From Glandiceps talaboti (lineage: Eukaryota; Hemichordata; Enteropneusta; Spengelidae), in NCBI RefSeq assembly GCF_964340395.1, contig NC_135569.1:10167540-10231539 (forward strand): a stretch of DNA of 64,000 nt. The letters run 5' to 3'. The first letter of the stretch is position 1, and each line of letters opens with the position of its first letter. The position numbers and the translations under genes are program-made. The notes under the pieces are model-generated. The model was not told where the DNA came from. It saw only the letters and a program-made list of their open reading frames with translations, and ran no database searches. Below are positions 45,696 to 58,884 of the stretch, one piece after another.

Positions 45696-48600
45696 ACTGT
45701 CTGTCTGTCTGACTGTCTGTCTGTCTGTCTGTCTGTGTCCCTCTTTTTTCGTGCAATATTTGCTTGGGCAAAATGTAAGTGTTCAACAGAACTGTCCATT
45801 CCTTGGTGTCGTCTTAAAGTGGTTATTTGGATGAGAACCGGGTAGTCATTCAGTCTGGATTTTGAATTGACAGCAACTTTACAATATTTTTATATTTGGA
45901 AAACAATGTGAACATTGGCCAGGTATATATTTTGTAACTACAGTAAATTGCAAGGTTTTTTTTAAAAAAAGGTGTCAAATATTTGTTTTTGTATGTGTAA
46001 CAACAAACTTTTTATACACTTTTTAGCTTTTCACAATTTATTGATTTAAAAGGACGGATTTGGTTGATGCTGTTTCACAATTGTTTTCAAGTTTGAAATC
46101 ATGGTGGAGTTGTTATATAAATTCAAAATCCAAAATAAATATCCATTTGTCTTCCATATGGCCACTTTAAACTTGGTTCTACCCTGACTCTAGGTAATGT
46201 TGTCTCTTGTGACAGTTCACCCATTTATGCAAACATCTGAATTTAACAAAATGCTTACTTTTATCCAGTTGACGGTGGTTGGTCAGAGTGGACGAAATGG
46301 ACACCTTGTTGTGACGGAATACAAGATCGTCATAGAGAGTGTGACAACCCAGTACCTAAAGGAAATGGACAACGCTGTAATGGTCCCATCATAGAAACAC
46401 TTGATTGTGAGGACGATCTTTGTGACGTGTATGATGATGAAGGTAAACGTATTATATAATTGTGTCACATTAAATGTGGCTACAATGTACTAGGATATCA
46501 CTGTTCCCCACCATGAGTACATTTTATATTTTAGTTTTTGTTAATTTTTAGTTTTTAATATTCAACATTTTATGTAAGTAAATGTTTCTTTCAGAATCAG
46601 TCCATATTATTTAGATTGTGTGCCAATGTGATGATTACATGCATCATTCGCTGTGCGTCTGTTTCCTTATTAACATAACAGAGGGAATGAAATTGTGTTT
46701 TAGCAGTCAGTGTTTCTAGATCTGTACTGTTCACTATATCAGACAGGGTAATGACACTTACTGATTACATATAACTTCCATTTATATTTACAGGATGGTC
46801 TGATTGGAGTAGCTGGACGTCATGTTGTGATGGTCTGAGAGAACGTACCCGTCACTGCCGTACTAAGGACAAGCCATGTGATGGACATGAAGTTGACACT
46901 GAGGACTGTGATAATGATGATGATGATGACGATAATGGTGATGATGTAGATAAGTGTCTAAAAGAACCAACAGGTTGGTGTTACTTTGGCAACCTTACAA
47001 TTGTATACTGTATTAAGGGTTGTCAGTGGCTGAGTGGTTAAACCACTTGCCTCTTACCACTGCGGTCGAGGTTCGAACCCATTCAGGGTTTGATTAAATT
47101 TACCACGCTGTAAGTAAGAAGAGTGTCATTCAGTTTGACTCTACTGAACAATGCAGGTTTTCCCCGGGTACTCTGGTTTCCTTCTGCATTAACACTGAAC
47201 CCATGAGGGATGGCCCTCAATGGACTTCTTGGGAATATTATATACATTTAATGAACTTATCCAGTATATGTAGAAGATTATTACTATTATCTGTGAAACA
47301 TAAGCGTATTGTAAAACTAATAGTCTGTATTAAATGTTATCTGTGGCATCAAATCTGAAGATCTCTCTTGAGATTTGATACAATGTACCACATAGCATCC
47401 AGACTAGCATCCAGACTATGTAAAGCTGTGCTATCAAAAGTCATCATTGTGGAGGTTGTTCCCAAAGAAATATCTCTAATTTATTTATCTTCGGTGCACA
47501 ATTTTGCGTGACAATTTCTCAATTGTCTTTCATCTTGTTTTCATCTCTCTCTCTCTCTCTCTATTTTTTTTAATCTCAGAACCTAACTTAACCAAAAGTA
47601 GATGGTCAGAATGGTTGCCATGGTCACCTTGTTCAAACTCATGTGGTTTTGGTAATCGTACACGATCTCATACATGCACCACACCATCTATAATCAACAG
47701 CCAATCTTCACCTTGTGGTGACTTCTATAAACAGACAGAAGATTGCCATGGAAACACCAGTTGTCCTGAAACAGGTGAGTTACCATGGTGACGTTAATTG
47801 TGACTTAATTCTATCAGTGGTTCAATACATAGGTATTATCTATAGATTTTGTGTCGTTGCTGTTCATGTCTGATCACAGACTATTGCCTGTTGCAGTTTA
47901 GTGTTCACTGGTTTTGTTTGTTACAACCATACAGAAGTCAATAAGAAACTGCACATGCTACACTTTAAGATAGCAAATTGAATGAATACAGTTTCTTGCA
48001 ACATTTTGTCTAAGTGAAATGAAGTAATGTGACACCATGCAGACTTTTATTATAAAAGTTTAAACGCATTGTTATGAAAAAATGAACTCAAACTGATTGG
48101 TTACAATGGGGAGTGATAACATACATCAGTCTAATTGACTATATTCAAATGAAGTCATTATGTAAATGAACACTCAAACTGATTGGTGACAGTGGGGAGT
48201 GATAACGTACATCAGCCTAATTGACTTTATTCAAATGAAGTCATTATGTAAATGAACATTCAAACTGATTGGTCACAATGGGGAGTGATAATGTACATCA
48301 GTCTAATTGACCATATTCAAATGAAGTCAATATGTAAATGTAGCCTTGTTGAGATGAACATAAGAGCAACATGATTTACATAATTTGATAATGCAAATCG
48401 TATGTAAATATCTACAAACAGGCATGCTGATAACTGCTATTGGGGGCATGGCTAAATTAATCTGTTGTTGCTAGCATTACAAGTGGTTAGTGAGACACAG
48501 TGAAACAGATTACGATGTAAATAAGGCTTAGCACAGTAATAAATATATGTAAAAAATGAAAAATGTGTATCTTTTCTCACGTTTCAGGAACTAGTAATAT

Positions 48601-48802
48601 TGATAATATTCAGCATATGCTTCAGAAATCAGAAGTCAGTCTACAATATGTTGGTATCTTTATGGTTATCGTATGCAGTGTATGCTTACTACTCCTGTGT
48701 TTCATCATTTGCAAACTACGAGATCGTCGAAGAAAACGGAAGCTGTACCGATCCATTCCTGGATCCGACCCAAATATGATAGATTGGCTTAGCTCTGACT
48801 AA
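43931..48802 (+). CDS. larger TSP1 membrane paralogue, 5' exon not found
   Basis: Seven exons read in frame to a TAA: 43931-44239, 44367-44840, 45242-45589, 46269-46442, 46794-46973, 47580-47774, 48588-48802 (631 residues plus the missing start). All junctions are phase 1. In order: a Lys/His-rich stretch and a TSP1 repeat (LWSDWEPWSSCSVSC); a TSP1 repeat plus the shared helical segment (NFQVNNLARFV, NNTALLAKLLS, LSGLINKP); a Thr/Pro linker and a TSP1 repeat; two TSP1 variants with adjacent cysteines (PCCDG, SCCDG), the second followed by an Asp-rich run; a further canonical TSP1 repeat; then a transmembrane helix and a basic tail ending DPNMIDWLSSD. Exon by exon it is a rearranged duplicate of the 39.0-42.4 kb gene. 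The first listed exon has no initiator or signal peptide, so an upstream exon is missing or shared with the neighbour. Confidence 0.85.
45654..45738. repeat. (CTGT)n microsatellite
   Basis: About 85 bp of ctgt units with two ctga interruptions, directly downstream of the third exon of the larger TSP1 gene. Confidence 0.95.
45818..46166. mobile_element. TTAA-flanked palindromic MITE
   Basis: A 349-bp member of the family at 990-1331 and 15242-15582, in an intron of the larger TSP1 gene. TTAA lies just outside both ends (45814-45817, 46167-46170). The right end catatggccact is typical; the left end is more diverged. Confidence 0.8.
47020..47235 (+). mobile_element. second SINE type, tRNA-derived
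   Basis: The head has an A box (tggctgagtgg) and a B box (ggttcgaaccc) with tRNA-like spacing, and resembles a Ser/Leu-type tRNA in having an extended middle. The body contains ggttttccccgggtactctg, a motif I recall from other metazoan SINE central domains. It is clearly different from the 21953 family. The tail is eroded and no target duplication was found. Confidence 0.7.
48091..48345. repeat. 86-bp minisatellite, three copies
   Basis: Copies start (aactgattgg) at 48091, 48177 and 48263, an exact 86-bp period, and differ by a few substitutions. It lies in the last intron of the larger TSP1 gene, before the transmembrane exon. Confidence 0.9.
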
Positions 48803-49011
48803 CGACGCATATCAATTAGAACACTAGATGTTGAGTGTTTTTTTAAAGATATTTTCGTATCATATATTATAATTCTTCTTCTGTGATTTGTAAACATATC
48901 ATCATCATTACGATTTTCAAACATGACTATTTTAAAGTTTGGAGATTTTACAATATAGTGAGAAATTGCATACACGTATACTTGTATGTCATTTGTTGCA
49001 AATTATTGTCT

Positions 49012-49255
<244 letters not shown>

Positions 49256-49270
49256 CACACCGTACATACA

Positions 49271-49276
49271 AATAAA
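49271..49276 (+). terminator. candidate poly(A) signal
   Basis: AATAAA about 470 bp after the stop of the larger TSP1 gene. Positional assignment only. Confidence 0.4.
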
Positions 49277-49599
49277 TATACATGCTGTCACTAACTTGAA
49301 CAGCATGTGCATGAAATCTTTCTTACTTTAATTCTTTCTTCTACTCATGTAACGTTCTACTTTCTAACATAGACAGTTCTTCTCCACTGTCTATGCATAG
49401 ACCCTCCACCAAGGATGGTGGTCTGTGTTTCTAAGTATGAAATTATTTTAGTAGTCGAGCATACTTTCACATACTAGTATGTAAACATTGATAAAAAAAT
49501 ACAGAGAAAACAGTAACTCTACAACCTTTGTTTTCAAGATAATAACTGTTTCTTGTCTGTAACCATGATTTTTTTTGGTCAAAATAAATAGATGTGGAG

Positions 49600-50082
49600 C
49601 GCATATCGTAGCTACATTGGTACCAAGAATGATCGAGTCTTGGTCACTTTTCTTTATTGTTTCGATTAGCGCCCTCACGCGACAACCTAATCAAACTATT
49701 AAAGTTTAGAGTATTTGTAGATCACGTGGTACATTTATTGCTGGAGATTTCTATATAAACAAAGCCACACTAAATATTAAATACAAACATATGCATCTGT
49801 ATTGTTTTCTGTATCCTCCGAAAAATAGTTGCAAATACCCGGTAAGCTAGAGGAGCTTGTACAATGGCGGCGTCCACATGAAGGATGCTTTGTGAATCGC
49901 GACCTATGTACACTTGCTTACAATAGGCATAGTAAATTCTTTGTCGAGTTTTTGTGACAAAGTAGGTCGCATATGAGTTTTGTTTAGCCAAGTTACAACT
50001 GGAATGTTATGGAGAATTAACGCTTAACTCGGGTTCCTGTGTTGCCTGTGCAAAGTTAAAGCTGAATCGCAGGGTTCACGGT
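49600..50082 (+). promoter_or_regulatory. probable LIG3 promoter and noncoding first exon
   Basis: CpG-richer sequence with caatggcggcgtcc at about 49862. The stretch ending gcagggttcacg at 50081 is followed by gtgagtc, a consensus donor. The next acceptor (tttttcttatag at 51711) precedes the LIG3 leader exon, so a noncoding exon spliced to 51712 is plausible. No TATA box is evident. Confidence 0.4.
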
Positions 50083-50453
50083 GAGTCATACACATGAATC
50101 ATTGAATGACAACAATGTTTGTACAATATTGCCTTGTCAGCAAAAATAAGGTCACTCAAAACGCTGCAGGTTTCAACAGGCTCAGATCGCTTCTATTTAT
50201 AGCAATTATCAAATTACCTGTTGTAAGTAAAAGTCTTACACGGTAACAATGTAAATTGTAAGGACAGTGCGTAGAGACTAGTGTCTACTACAATTGAGAT
50301 TGTACACTGTGACGTGCTTCCGAGGGCTGCTGTGTTGGTACTGTGGAGAACAGTGGTATGATTTTACCATTGGTGTACATGTAATACATTCATGATTTGA
50401 CAACCACACCGCACATGGGTTTAGCTCACATGATTAGTTTTATGGTGGACTTA

Positions 50454-50484
<31 letters not shown>

Positions 50485-50544
50485 GCACACATGCCACCAA
50501 TAATACAGGGCTGAAAAATGTAGACACTGGGGGCTGTATGTCTT

Positions 50545-50996
50545 GGTGCACGTCCAACTCGGCCCATTTCCAACTCGGCCCACCAACTCGGCCCATCGTC
50601 TGCCAACTCGGCCCATCAACTCGGCCCACTCTCTGCCAACTCGGCCCACTCTCTGCCAACTTGACTATAGATATTTAGTCCTTCAGTAAATTCATGCGAT
50701 CTACATGTACTAGTATGTCAATCCATAGTGTCTTTACAAGTAGTAGTATACCGATGTCGGTGCTTGGAGCAAAGGATTTTTTCTCTGATTATATGAATAT
50801 TACTAGTATTTGATATTATCACGTCATCGACTCAAGACCTTGGCTTTAAATGACACAAACATTTTCGTCATGACGTGCGTGGGCCGAGTTGGCATGTAAA
50901 TGGGCCGAGTTGGCATGTGAATGGGCCGAGTTGGCAATCACGTGGGCCGAGTTGGCGATGGGACGAGTTGGCAATGGGCCGAGTTGGTCCTACCCC
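50545..50996. mobile_element. MULE-like foldback element with iterated ends
   Basis: A 452-bp noncoding element flanked by the 9-bp duplication gtatgtctt (50536-50544 and 50997-51005). The left arm carries five ccaactcggccca units. The right arm carries their inverse, tgggccgagttgg, about six times with short spacers. The outermost 20 bases of the arms match imperfectly. A 9-bp duplication is typical of Mutator-like elements. The iterated terminal repeats are unusual. Confidence 0.85.
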
Positions 50997-51794
50997 GTAT
51001 GTCTTCTGAGTATGGATGTCTTAGTCTTTAGCACATAGAGTATACATCCATGGTGTTAGCATAGAGGTAGTCCTTCCTACCCCCATGGTCTTAGTGAATT
51101 TCAATGATAGAGAAACGAGTGAGAGTAACTATACATTGCACACTGTGTATACTAGTTTTATCCTAGCTGCCTTACTTTATTTTAGAGGACTCAGAAAAAC
51201 AATTTCACCACTACTGCATCGCTTTAAAAATTATCAGAGTGACAGAATTTTCAAACCTGATCAGGAGAGGCCAGCTGTACACATGGATTAGTGCATTACG
51301 AAATTTCCGAAACTTGTGAAGTGAAGAAAGGTAGAATATGGAACGTATCACAGCTCAGACACCTTGTGGTCTGAGATTATATTGAGTGATACTTCCATTG
51401 TTGCTTGATACCCCTTGGAACTATTGCCTTACATTGATTGCCACACCCACACCTACACCTACACCCAGGCAATTGTTGCAACTGTTGTCAATTGACCCTT
51501 GCACCCCTGTAAGCAAAATCATATATATCCTGACCAAATACAAAATGTATGTTAATTATAATTGTAAAAAAAATAGCAGTTGGCTAAATGATTGTATTTT
51601 ATTTACTTATTTTTGTATACTTTACCATGCTCGCTAAAGCATGATGTTACGCAATATAGATTGATTGATTGATTGATTATAGAATGAACTTAATGTTATT
51701 TTTTCTTATAGGTATAACAACAGTGTAAAGTAAATGTGCCTGTCTTTCATTTTGAAAAACAACATAATTGGAGTCAGAAGATTTTTGAAATTTG

Positions 51795-54700
51795 ATGAGA
51801 AGATATCTTACATCTGCTAAAATCTTTGACTTGGGGAGAATTAATCAAAAGTGGTGGAATATTGAAAAAGTGATATGTAAGCAACTGAGTTCTGGTAACC
51901 ACAGAGTCACCAGTATTGTTGACAAGAATATAGCAGCATCAAAAAGCAATATTTCTGTTGTAAATTATCCTAGAAAAGGGCCAATTTTTGAAGCGATTGT
52001 TGACCACGTTCCATCAATTTCATTTGCCAGAGTACGAGTTCAGTTGTTTTCAAAGTCAGTTACAAAATATTCCACTTTTCTAAGATTTCAACACAATTCG
52101 GCTGCAGACATGGCAGACAATAGGTACGGCTGTGACTATGCAAAGCTTGGGACATCAAAGTGTAAGAAATGTAAGCAAGGTATCGAGAAGAAGTCACCAC
52201 GGATAGCCAAGATAGTTGCTAATCCCTTCTCTGATGATGGAGGTGATATGAAACAATATTTTCACATCGGTTGTATGTTTGAGACGCTAGCTCGTGCCAG
52301 GGCTACGACGAAGAAGATAGAAGACCCCGGTGACCTTGAAGGCTTTCAAGACATGGAAGATGAGGAGAAGGACGTGATTAGAAAACATATCAGAGGTTAG
52401 TAGAAATCACCATGGTAACATTTCCTCTAAGACAATTTGGTACCCCACTGATGCAGGACAAAATCTTGTGATGCACTAAAATTAGGTTCACACCTGTATA
52501 GATCACTATGATGTAGTGACTTGCAAGAAAGCACAGTTTTTTTTATCATCAAATGAGAAACAACAACAAAATTGTTGTTTGTTAGAGGCAGTTTGATCAC
52601 TTGGTGCAATGAAGATAATATTTAGTACTTTTAATAAACAAAATATGAAATAGGATGGTCTGAACAAAATTCAACAATGTTCACATGCAAAAAATTAGCA
52701 TAATCAGGTTGACCCCCTAGACGTTGGATCTCTCTCCAGCAATGAGCATCTATGTTGACTAGTATTTTTTGTGTGCATAGATCACCACACATTTGGGATA
52801 ATATTGTGTACTGTTTATAAACCAAAATGAAAACAGGCTAGGTGGTCTCAAAATTCAACAGTGATCACATTCAAAAACTTAGCATCATCAGTTTGACTAG
52901 CATTTGTGTCTGGACATGTAACAATGCTGTCATGCTTGAGTTATTGTCATGGTTAATATCATGGAGGTATAAGGTTGTTGGTTACTAGTATATGGAACTT
53001 TTCTGGATGTTTTTGGGTTCTGTTCGTTACTCATTTACTACATATCAAAGTTTGCCCATGTTTTTGATTTACAGAATTAGCAGCCAAGAGTTCATCCCCA
53101 AAGAAGACGCCAAAGAAAACTGTCCAAGCAAAGTTAACTACAACAGGTCAAGTCATCTCACCAGTAAAGAAAACACCTACAAAGACACCACAGAAAGATG
53201 ATACACCACCACCTATTGATGATGATGGTAAGGTTATTGTCATTGTACGATGGTAAGGTTAGTGTCTGTGTGATGGTAAGGTTATTGTCATTGTGTGTTG
53301 GTAAGGTTATTGTCATTGTGTGATGGTAAGGTTATTATCATTGTATGATGGTAAGGTTATTGTCATTGTACGATGGTAAGGTTATTGTCGTATGATGGTA
53401 AGGTTATTGTCATTGTGTGATGGTAAGGTTATTGTCATTGTATGATGGTAAGGTTATTGTCATTGTGTGATGGTAAGGTTATTGTCATTGCACAATGGTA
53501 AGGTTATTGTCATTGTGTGATGGTAAGGTTATTGTCATTGTGTGATGGTAAGGTTATTGTCATTGTACGATGGTAAGGTTATTGTCATTGCATGATGGTA
53601 AGGTTATTGTCATTGTGTGATGGTAAGGTTATTGTCATTGTGTGATGGTAAGGTTATTGTCATTGTGTGATGGTAAGGTTGTCATTGTATGATGGTAAGG
53701 TTATTATCATTGTATTGTTTACTCAGGCAAGATATGTGCAAATGTATGTTCGTCATATACCGAGTATTGCTTCCAATGTAATTCAATGGAGATCATGTTT
53801 TCGCCCGTCATGGCAAAGAAATATAGTAATTTCCTTTTCAAATGCATATTTATATTTTAGTAGTTGCAGGGCCATCAACATCAAAACCTCAGGGTCCACA
53901 AGACGAGATGACAAGACGTGATAACTCATTTCGTCAGTTCCGTAGATTGTGTGTCGATATTGCTGACGAATCAAGTTACCTTGGTAAAACTAAACTAGTT
54001 TCTACTTACCTTAAGAAAGGTAATAGTGGAGGTACGTGGCTGTGAAACTAAACTGTTTTTTTTTTTCTATTCTGCTTAATAACAAGATACATATACTAGA
54101 ATACTGTTGTGTGTGGATTTTTGGCACATGGTTTCCCCTACCATTCAGGGCATTTCACTAGCAGCTGCTACTTTCATGGCACTTTGGCCAGAAAGAAAGT
54201 ACATATTCTTATTGGGGTTCTAAATTTTTTCAGCTGTGAGGTGATGTCAATTGTGTCATCACATGATTAGAACCAACTCAATGGGTGAGCTGTGTGATGT
54301 AAACATTAACTACCATATTCAATTGGAGTTGAATGTCACTGCAGGAAATCACAATCTAATTTTAGGTTTGAATAAATGGGCACTAGTGAAATGCATGGCA
54401 TGGAAGGGGAAAGGCAGGAGCCAAAAATGCCCATGTGATTAGATTGTATGCTACAAGATAGTACTTATATATAGTTATTTTCTAAATGTTTACTTGCCTC
54501 AGTAAGCCCAATACTTTTTGAAAGAAGTAGAAACTTTTACATTCTGTACTTCTTGTTAAGGTGTAAATTATTCAAACAGGACTCCCAATATAAAAAATAG
54601 CTCAATTCAAAATGTGTTTGCTTGTTTGGAAATTTGCTTTCCTCAAAAAGCCATTCAAATTTGAAACATGGAAATTTTTTCCATCTTTTTGATTCTTTAA

Positions 54701-57700
54701 ATGAAGGGATTTTTGTTTTGAAAAAATTGAGTACTTATTTTTGACAAACTTTGTATTTTTCTTCTACATGCTATTTGACCTGTGATGCTCAGATGGATTC
54801 AAGGGAGATGTGTACCTCTTGTTACGACTTTTACTACCAGGAGCCGTCAAAAGAGTTTACAACATTAATAATAAACAGTTGATTAAACTTTACAGCCAGG
54901 TAAGAATACTTTGTTATTTTGTGATACAATCGATATGATAACAATCATGGGACCTGGTAGGATAGAGGTTGCAATGTGAATGCTTTAATCCTATGTATGT
55001 GCTTATAAAAGGCTGCAATGGGTTGTATGCTCCCCAGGGAGTTGAGGAAGTATAAAGGGCTGTTGTGCTGCCATTGGTCGGTGCCAGGGGTAATAATTGT
55101 AAGCAATCGCCACCCTTTTAGCATTGTCATTCTAAGATCTGGAATCACCCTGTTTTCTTGTCATTTTTTGTGTAGATCTTTGGAACTAGTCAAGACGAAA
55201 TGCTGACTGATTTAGAGCAAGGTGACGTGTCTGAAACTATCAGGAAGTACTTTGATGAAAGTACAAGGCTTCCACCCATCAAGAAAAGTAGTCTTTCCTT
55301 ACAAGATGTGAGTACTCACAGAATTATAAATCATTGACTGTGAACATATATATATATATGCTAACTTTCACTTGCTTTTGATTTTAAATATTTCAGCTAC
55401 TTGTAGATAATAGAAATTAGACAAGTAAATGGGACGTCACTGAAAATATTCACTGGAAGTCTACACAAATAGTACTGTATGTGTCACATAGCGTGAACTA
55501 CTCTGGAAGTCTACACAAGTAAAACACTGCATGTGTCACATAGAGGTAACCAGTCTACTATGTGTATAATCACATCAGCATCAGCATTGATAGATTAATC
55601 TCAACATATTACACTAATACTTTTAGATCGTTTCTGTCTCAGCAAGTCTGAAAATTATCTTGACAGGGTGTAAGTACCTTGTACATTTATTTGGAGTTGA
55701 ACAATATGGTGATATGTATTTGAAATCTTTGTCTCTTTGTCTCAGGTAAATGATTTTCTGGAAAGAATGGCCACCATGAGCAAAGAAGATGAACAACAAA
55801 GAGAATTGACTAGAATTACAAAGAGATGTACAGCTAATGATCTGAAGACCATTATCAGATTGATCAAACATGATTTGAGGATGAACGCTGGTGCTAAACA
55901 TATGTGAGTATTGCCACAAGAGGGTGCTGTTCACAACCATGCCATTGCTTTGCTTATAAGCATAGCAGAGAAAGGGACATTCTTATGGGCTAGGGTAACT
56001 TTTCCTCTTTGTTGAATCGAATGAGATGGGCAATGGACAATCAATTGTTGAATTAGTGTTTTCATTAAGAGGTTGAAAATTTTGAAAGACTAACAACTAG
56101 ATAAATCAAAAACCTGAAAAAACGTTGTCTTGTAAATCTATAAAATGTAAGTAAAATGGTTTGATAGCAAGTGTCTGAGATTATGTCTAAGCTTAGCTTT
56201 AGGCAATGACAACTGAGCAAGTATGGTTGATATGTTACATAGTGTAGTTTGGCTGTAAGCTTACCTGACCACACTTTGTGTACTCTCTAAGATTATGTAA
56301 AACAGAATTAATCACGATAATAATACGTTCTTGTACCACAGCCAAGGGTTCTTATTATTTATGAATAATGTTTTGCCTGTTCAGTTTGACAGGCTTTGTC
56401 AAACTGTCTGTTTGCTGGCTTTACCAATAGACAGTACCATAACTAATTATTACTATGTTTTACCGACCTAATGAATGTAGTTAAGAATTAATAAGAATGA
56501 ATCCAAATAAATATCACTCTTACAGACTTGAAGCCCTTGACCCAAATGCATATGAAGCATTCCAAGCATCCCGGAATTTGCAAGATGTTGTGGATCGGGT
56601 TCTGGAAAACAAGAGAAACAGTGCTGGCAAACCTGGTATGCAGAAGAAATTGAGTATCAGGGCATCACTTATGACAGCAGTACTTCCAATGCTGGTAAGT
56701 GTTTGGGTATAACCCATGACAACTGAATCATTTAGTTTTGTAAATTACAGTACAAGTGTCAATACCTTGGTGTTTCACTCATGTGATACATACACTCAGA
56801 CAACTTCAAATGCAATAGAAACAATTACTTAGGTGCCATGCACAGTGGGGATGTAGAAGTAGTCAAGTTGACAATGTTGATTATCAGTTTGAAAGTAAAC
56901 AATTGCAGCCATTAAAATCATCAAGTCCATGTGTAATGTTTTCATTAAAAGCCTGTTTTTACTGCACTGTGAAAGAATAGCAATGCTTATCAGTGTTCAG
57001 TGTGATTGGGCAAAGGATCCTGCTGTGTTTATTGTGTCTCTGTTAATGTTAGTCTGAAGTTGAATTGTGTCTATTGTGTAACTGTCAAAACCATTGTGAC
57101 TCCCATGAGTGAAAATCCAAGGTGGCACTGTTTGAACTGTATGTGTCTCCCTCTATAGGCAGAAGCCTGCAAGTCCATTGACCAAGCCATGAAGAAATGT
57201 CCGAATGGAATGTATGCAGAAATCAAATATGATGGTGAACGTGTTCAAGTACACAAACAGGGGGATCAGTTTGAATACTACAGTAGAAGTCTGAAACCTG
57301 TACTTCCTCATAAAGTGGCTCACTTCAAAGATTTCCTGCCCAAGGCATGTCCCCATGGTAACAGCCTTATTCTGGACAGCGAGGTATGTACACTTTTCAC
57401 TGTCCAGCTTTCTCTCTATAACTGTACAGCCGTTTCCTCTACTTTCTGATCAGTAATTATGGCGAAAAACGTGTGGCAGATTACAAGTCACATGACAATG
57501 TTGTTTGCTAAGTGGCTATTACTTTAGATTTCCCATGCTATGAAATACTGGACATACTGACACTGCTGTATCAAGTTGATTGAAAGATAACCATGGCCCA
57601 TGAATAGGGGAACATCTAAAAACTACAGGACACACAGTAACAACAGAGAACTCTAAAAGTCCTATGGAGAGAGGATTAATATTGGCCTAGGAAAATATGC

Positions 57701-58846
57701 GAATTCATCAAATTTGAGAACATCATCTCAACCATGACTGTAGTTAAACCTTCCACCTATTTACAATAGTCTACTATCAGGTGACATCACTTGGAGGTCA
57801 CCTGACAATAGTGGTTACTACCTACCACCTATTTACAATAGTCTATTGTCAGGTGACTACAATAGGACGTCCCCTGACCAAACTGCATAACATCTTTATG
57901 CTAAAATGTCTGAGAGATTCATACGAATGCTACCTCAAAACTAGATTCCAAAAACATAACTTTATCACTATGGCCTACAACCATTACTACTGACTGGTAT
58001 TAATACATGTGCAGGGACACCAAAATGGCGGCCACAAAATAGCAGTATTCTGTATCACTTCTGTTCACCTTTTCTGACCCTTGTAAACTGCAATATTGCC
58101 TTATATTATCCTTCAGTCCAAACCTTCAAACTTAAGAGAATGTTTCTTAATTTCAAATATAGGTTCTTTTGGTGGATAACAAGACTGGCATACCATTACC
58201 ATTTGGAACACTGGGAGTGCACAAGGTGAAAATAATTTATTTATTTATTTATTTATTTATTCATTCAATTTTGATGTTATCCAACACATATTTCAAGTTT
58301 ACGTTTTTTGTTTCTCTTGATAAATGTTGACAATTTTCTCTTACAATTTTAGAAAGCTGCATTCCAAGATGCCAGTGTTTGTTTGTTTGTGTTTGACTGT
58401 CTCCACTTCAATGGAGAGAATCTGATGGACAAGTAAGTATGTTTATAGACCTAACAGTTATCACTGCAGGCCTTTTTATAAAACTAGAAACTTTAACACA
58501 ACAAGAACAATTTCTCTTTTTTTGATTTGTAAATGTGATATATCACTAACGTATTCATTTCATACTGAGACAATTATTTTAGTCATATGAGTAACTATAG
58601 AGGGCAGTCTTTCCTCCAGACTGCTAATGTCAAGTTTTTTAACATGACATCTTTCAATACCGACAACGAAATCTGACAAAACAGATTGTACTCACAAGTG
58701 ATTTTTTTATGTTTGACAGACCTGTTGTTGAAAGAAAGAAGATTTTGAGAGAAAATATGAAAGAGATTCAAAACAAGATAATGTTTACAGAAGCACAACT
58801 AGTGACAGTGAGTATTTCAAAAAAGGATATCTTAAGACTGTGATGA

Positions 58847-58884
<38 letters not shown>

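Noticed and set aside
50397-50678. Open frames with repeated GPSW/LGP motifs on both strands
   Set aside because: They read through the iterated arms of the MULE-like foldback, which has a 9-bp target duplication.
53226-53712. CRISPR-like array
   Set aside because: The 25-bp units are contiguous with no distinct spacers, start at a splice donor of LIG3 and lie in an animal genome.
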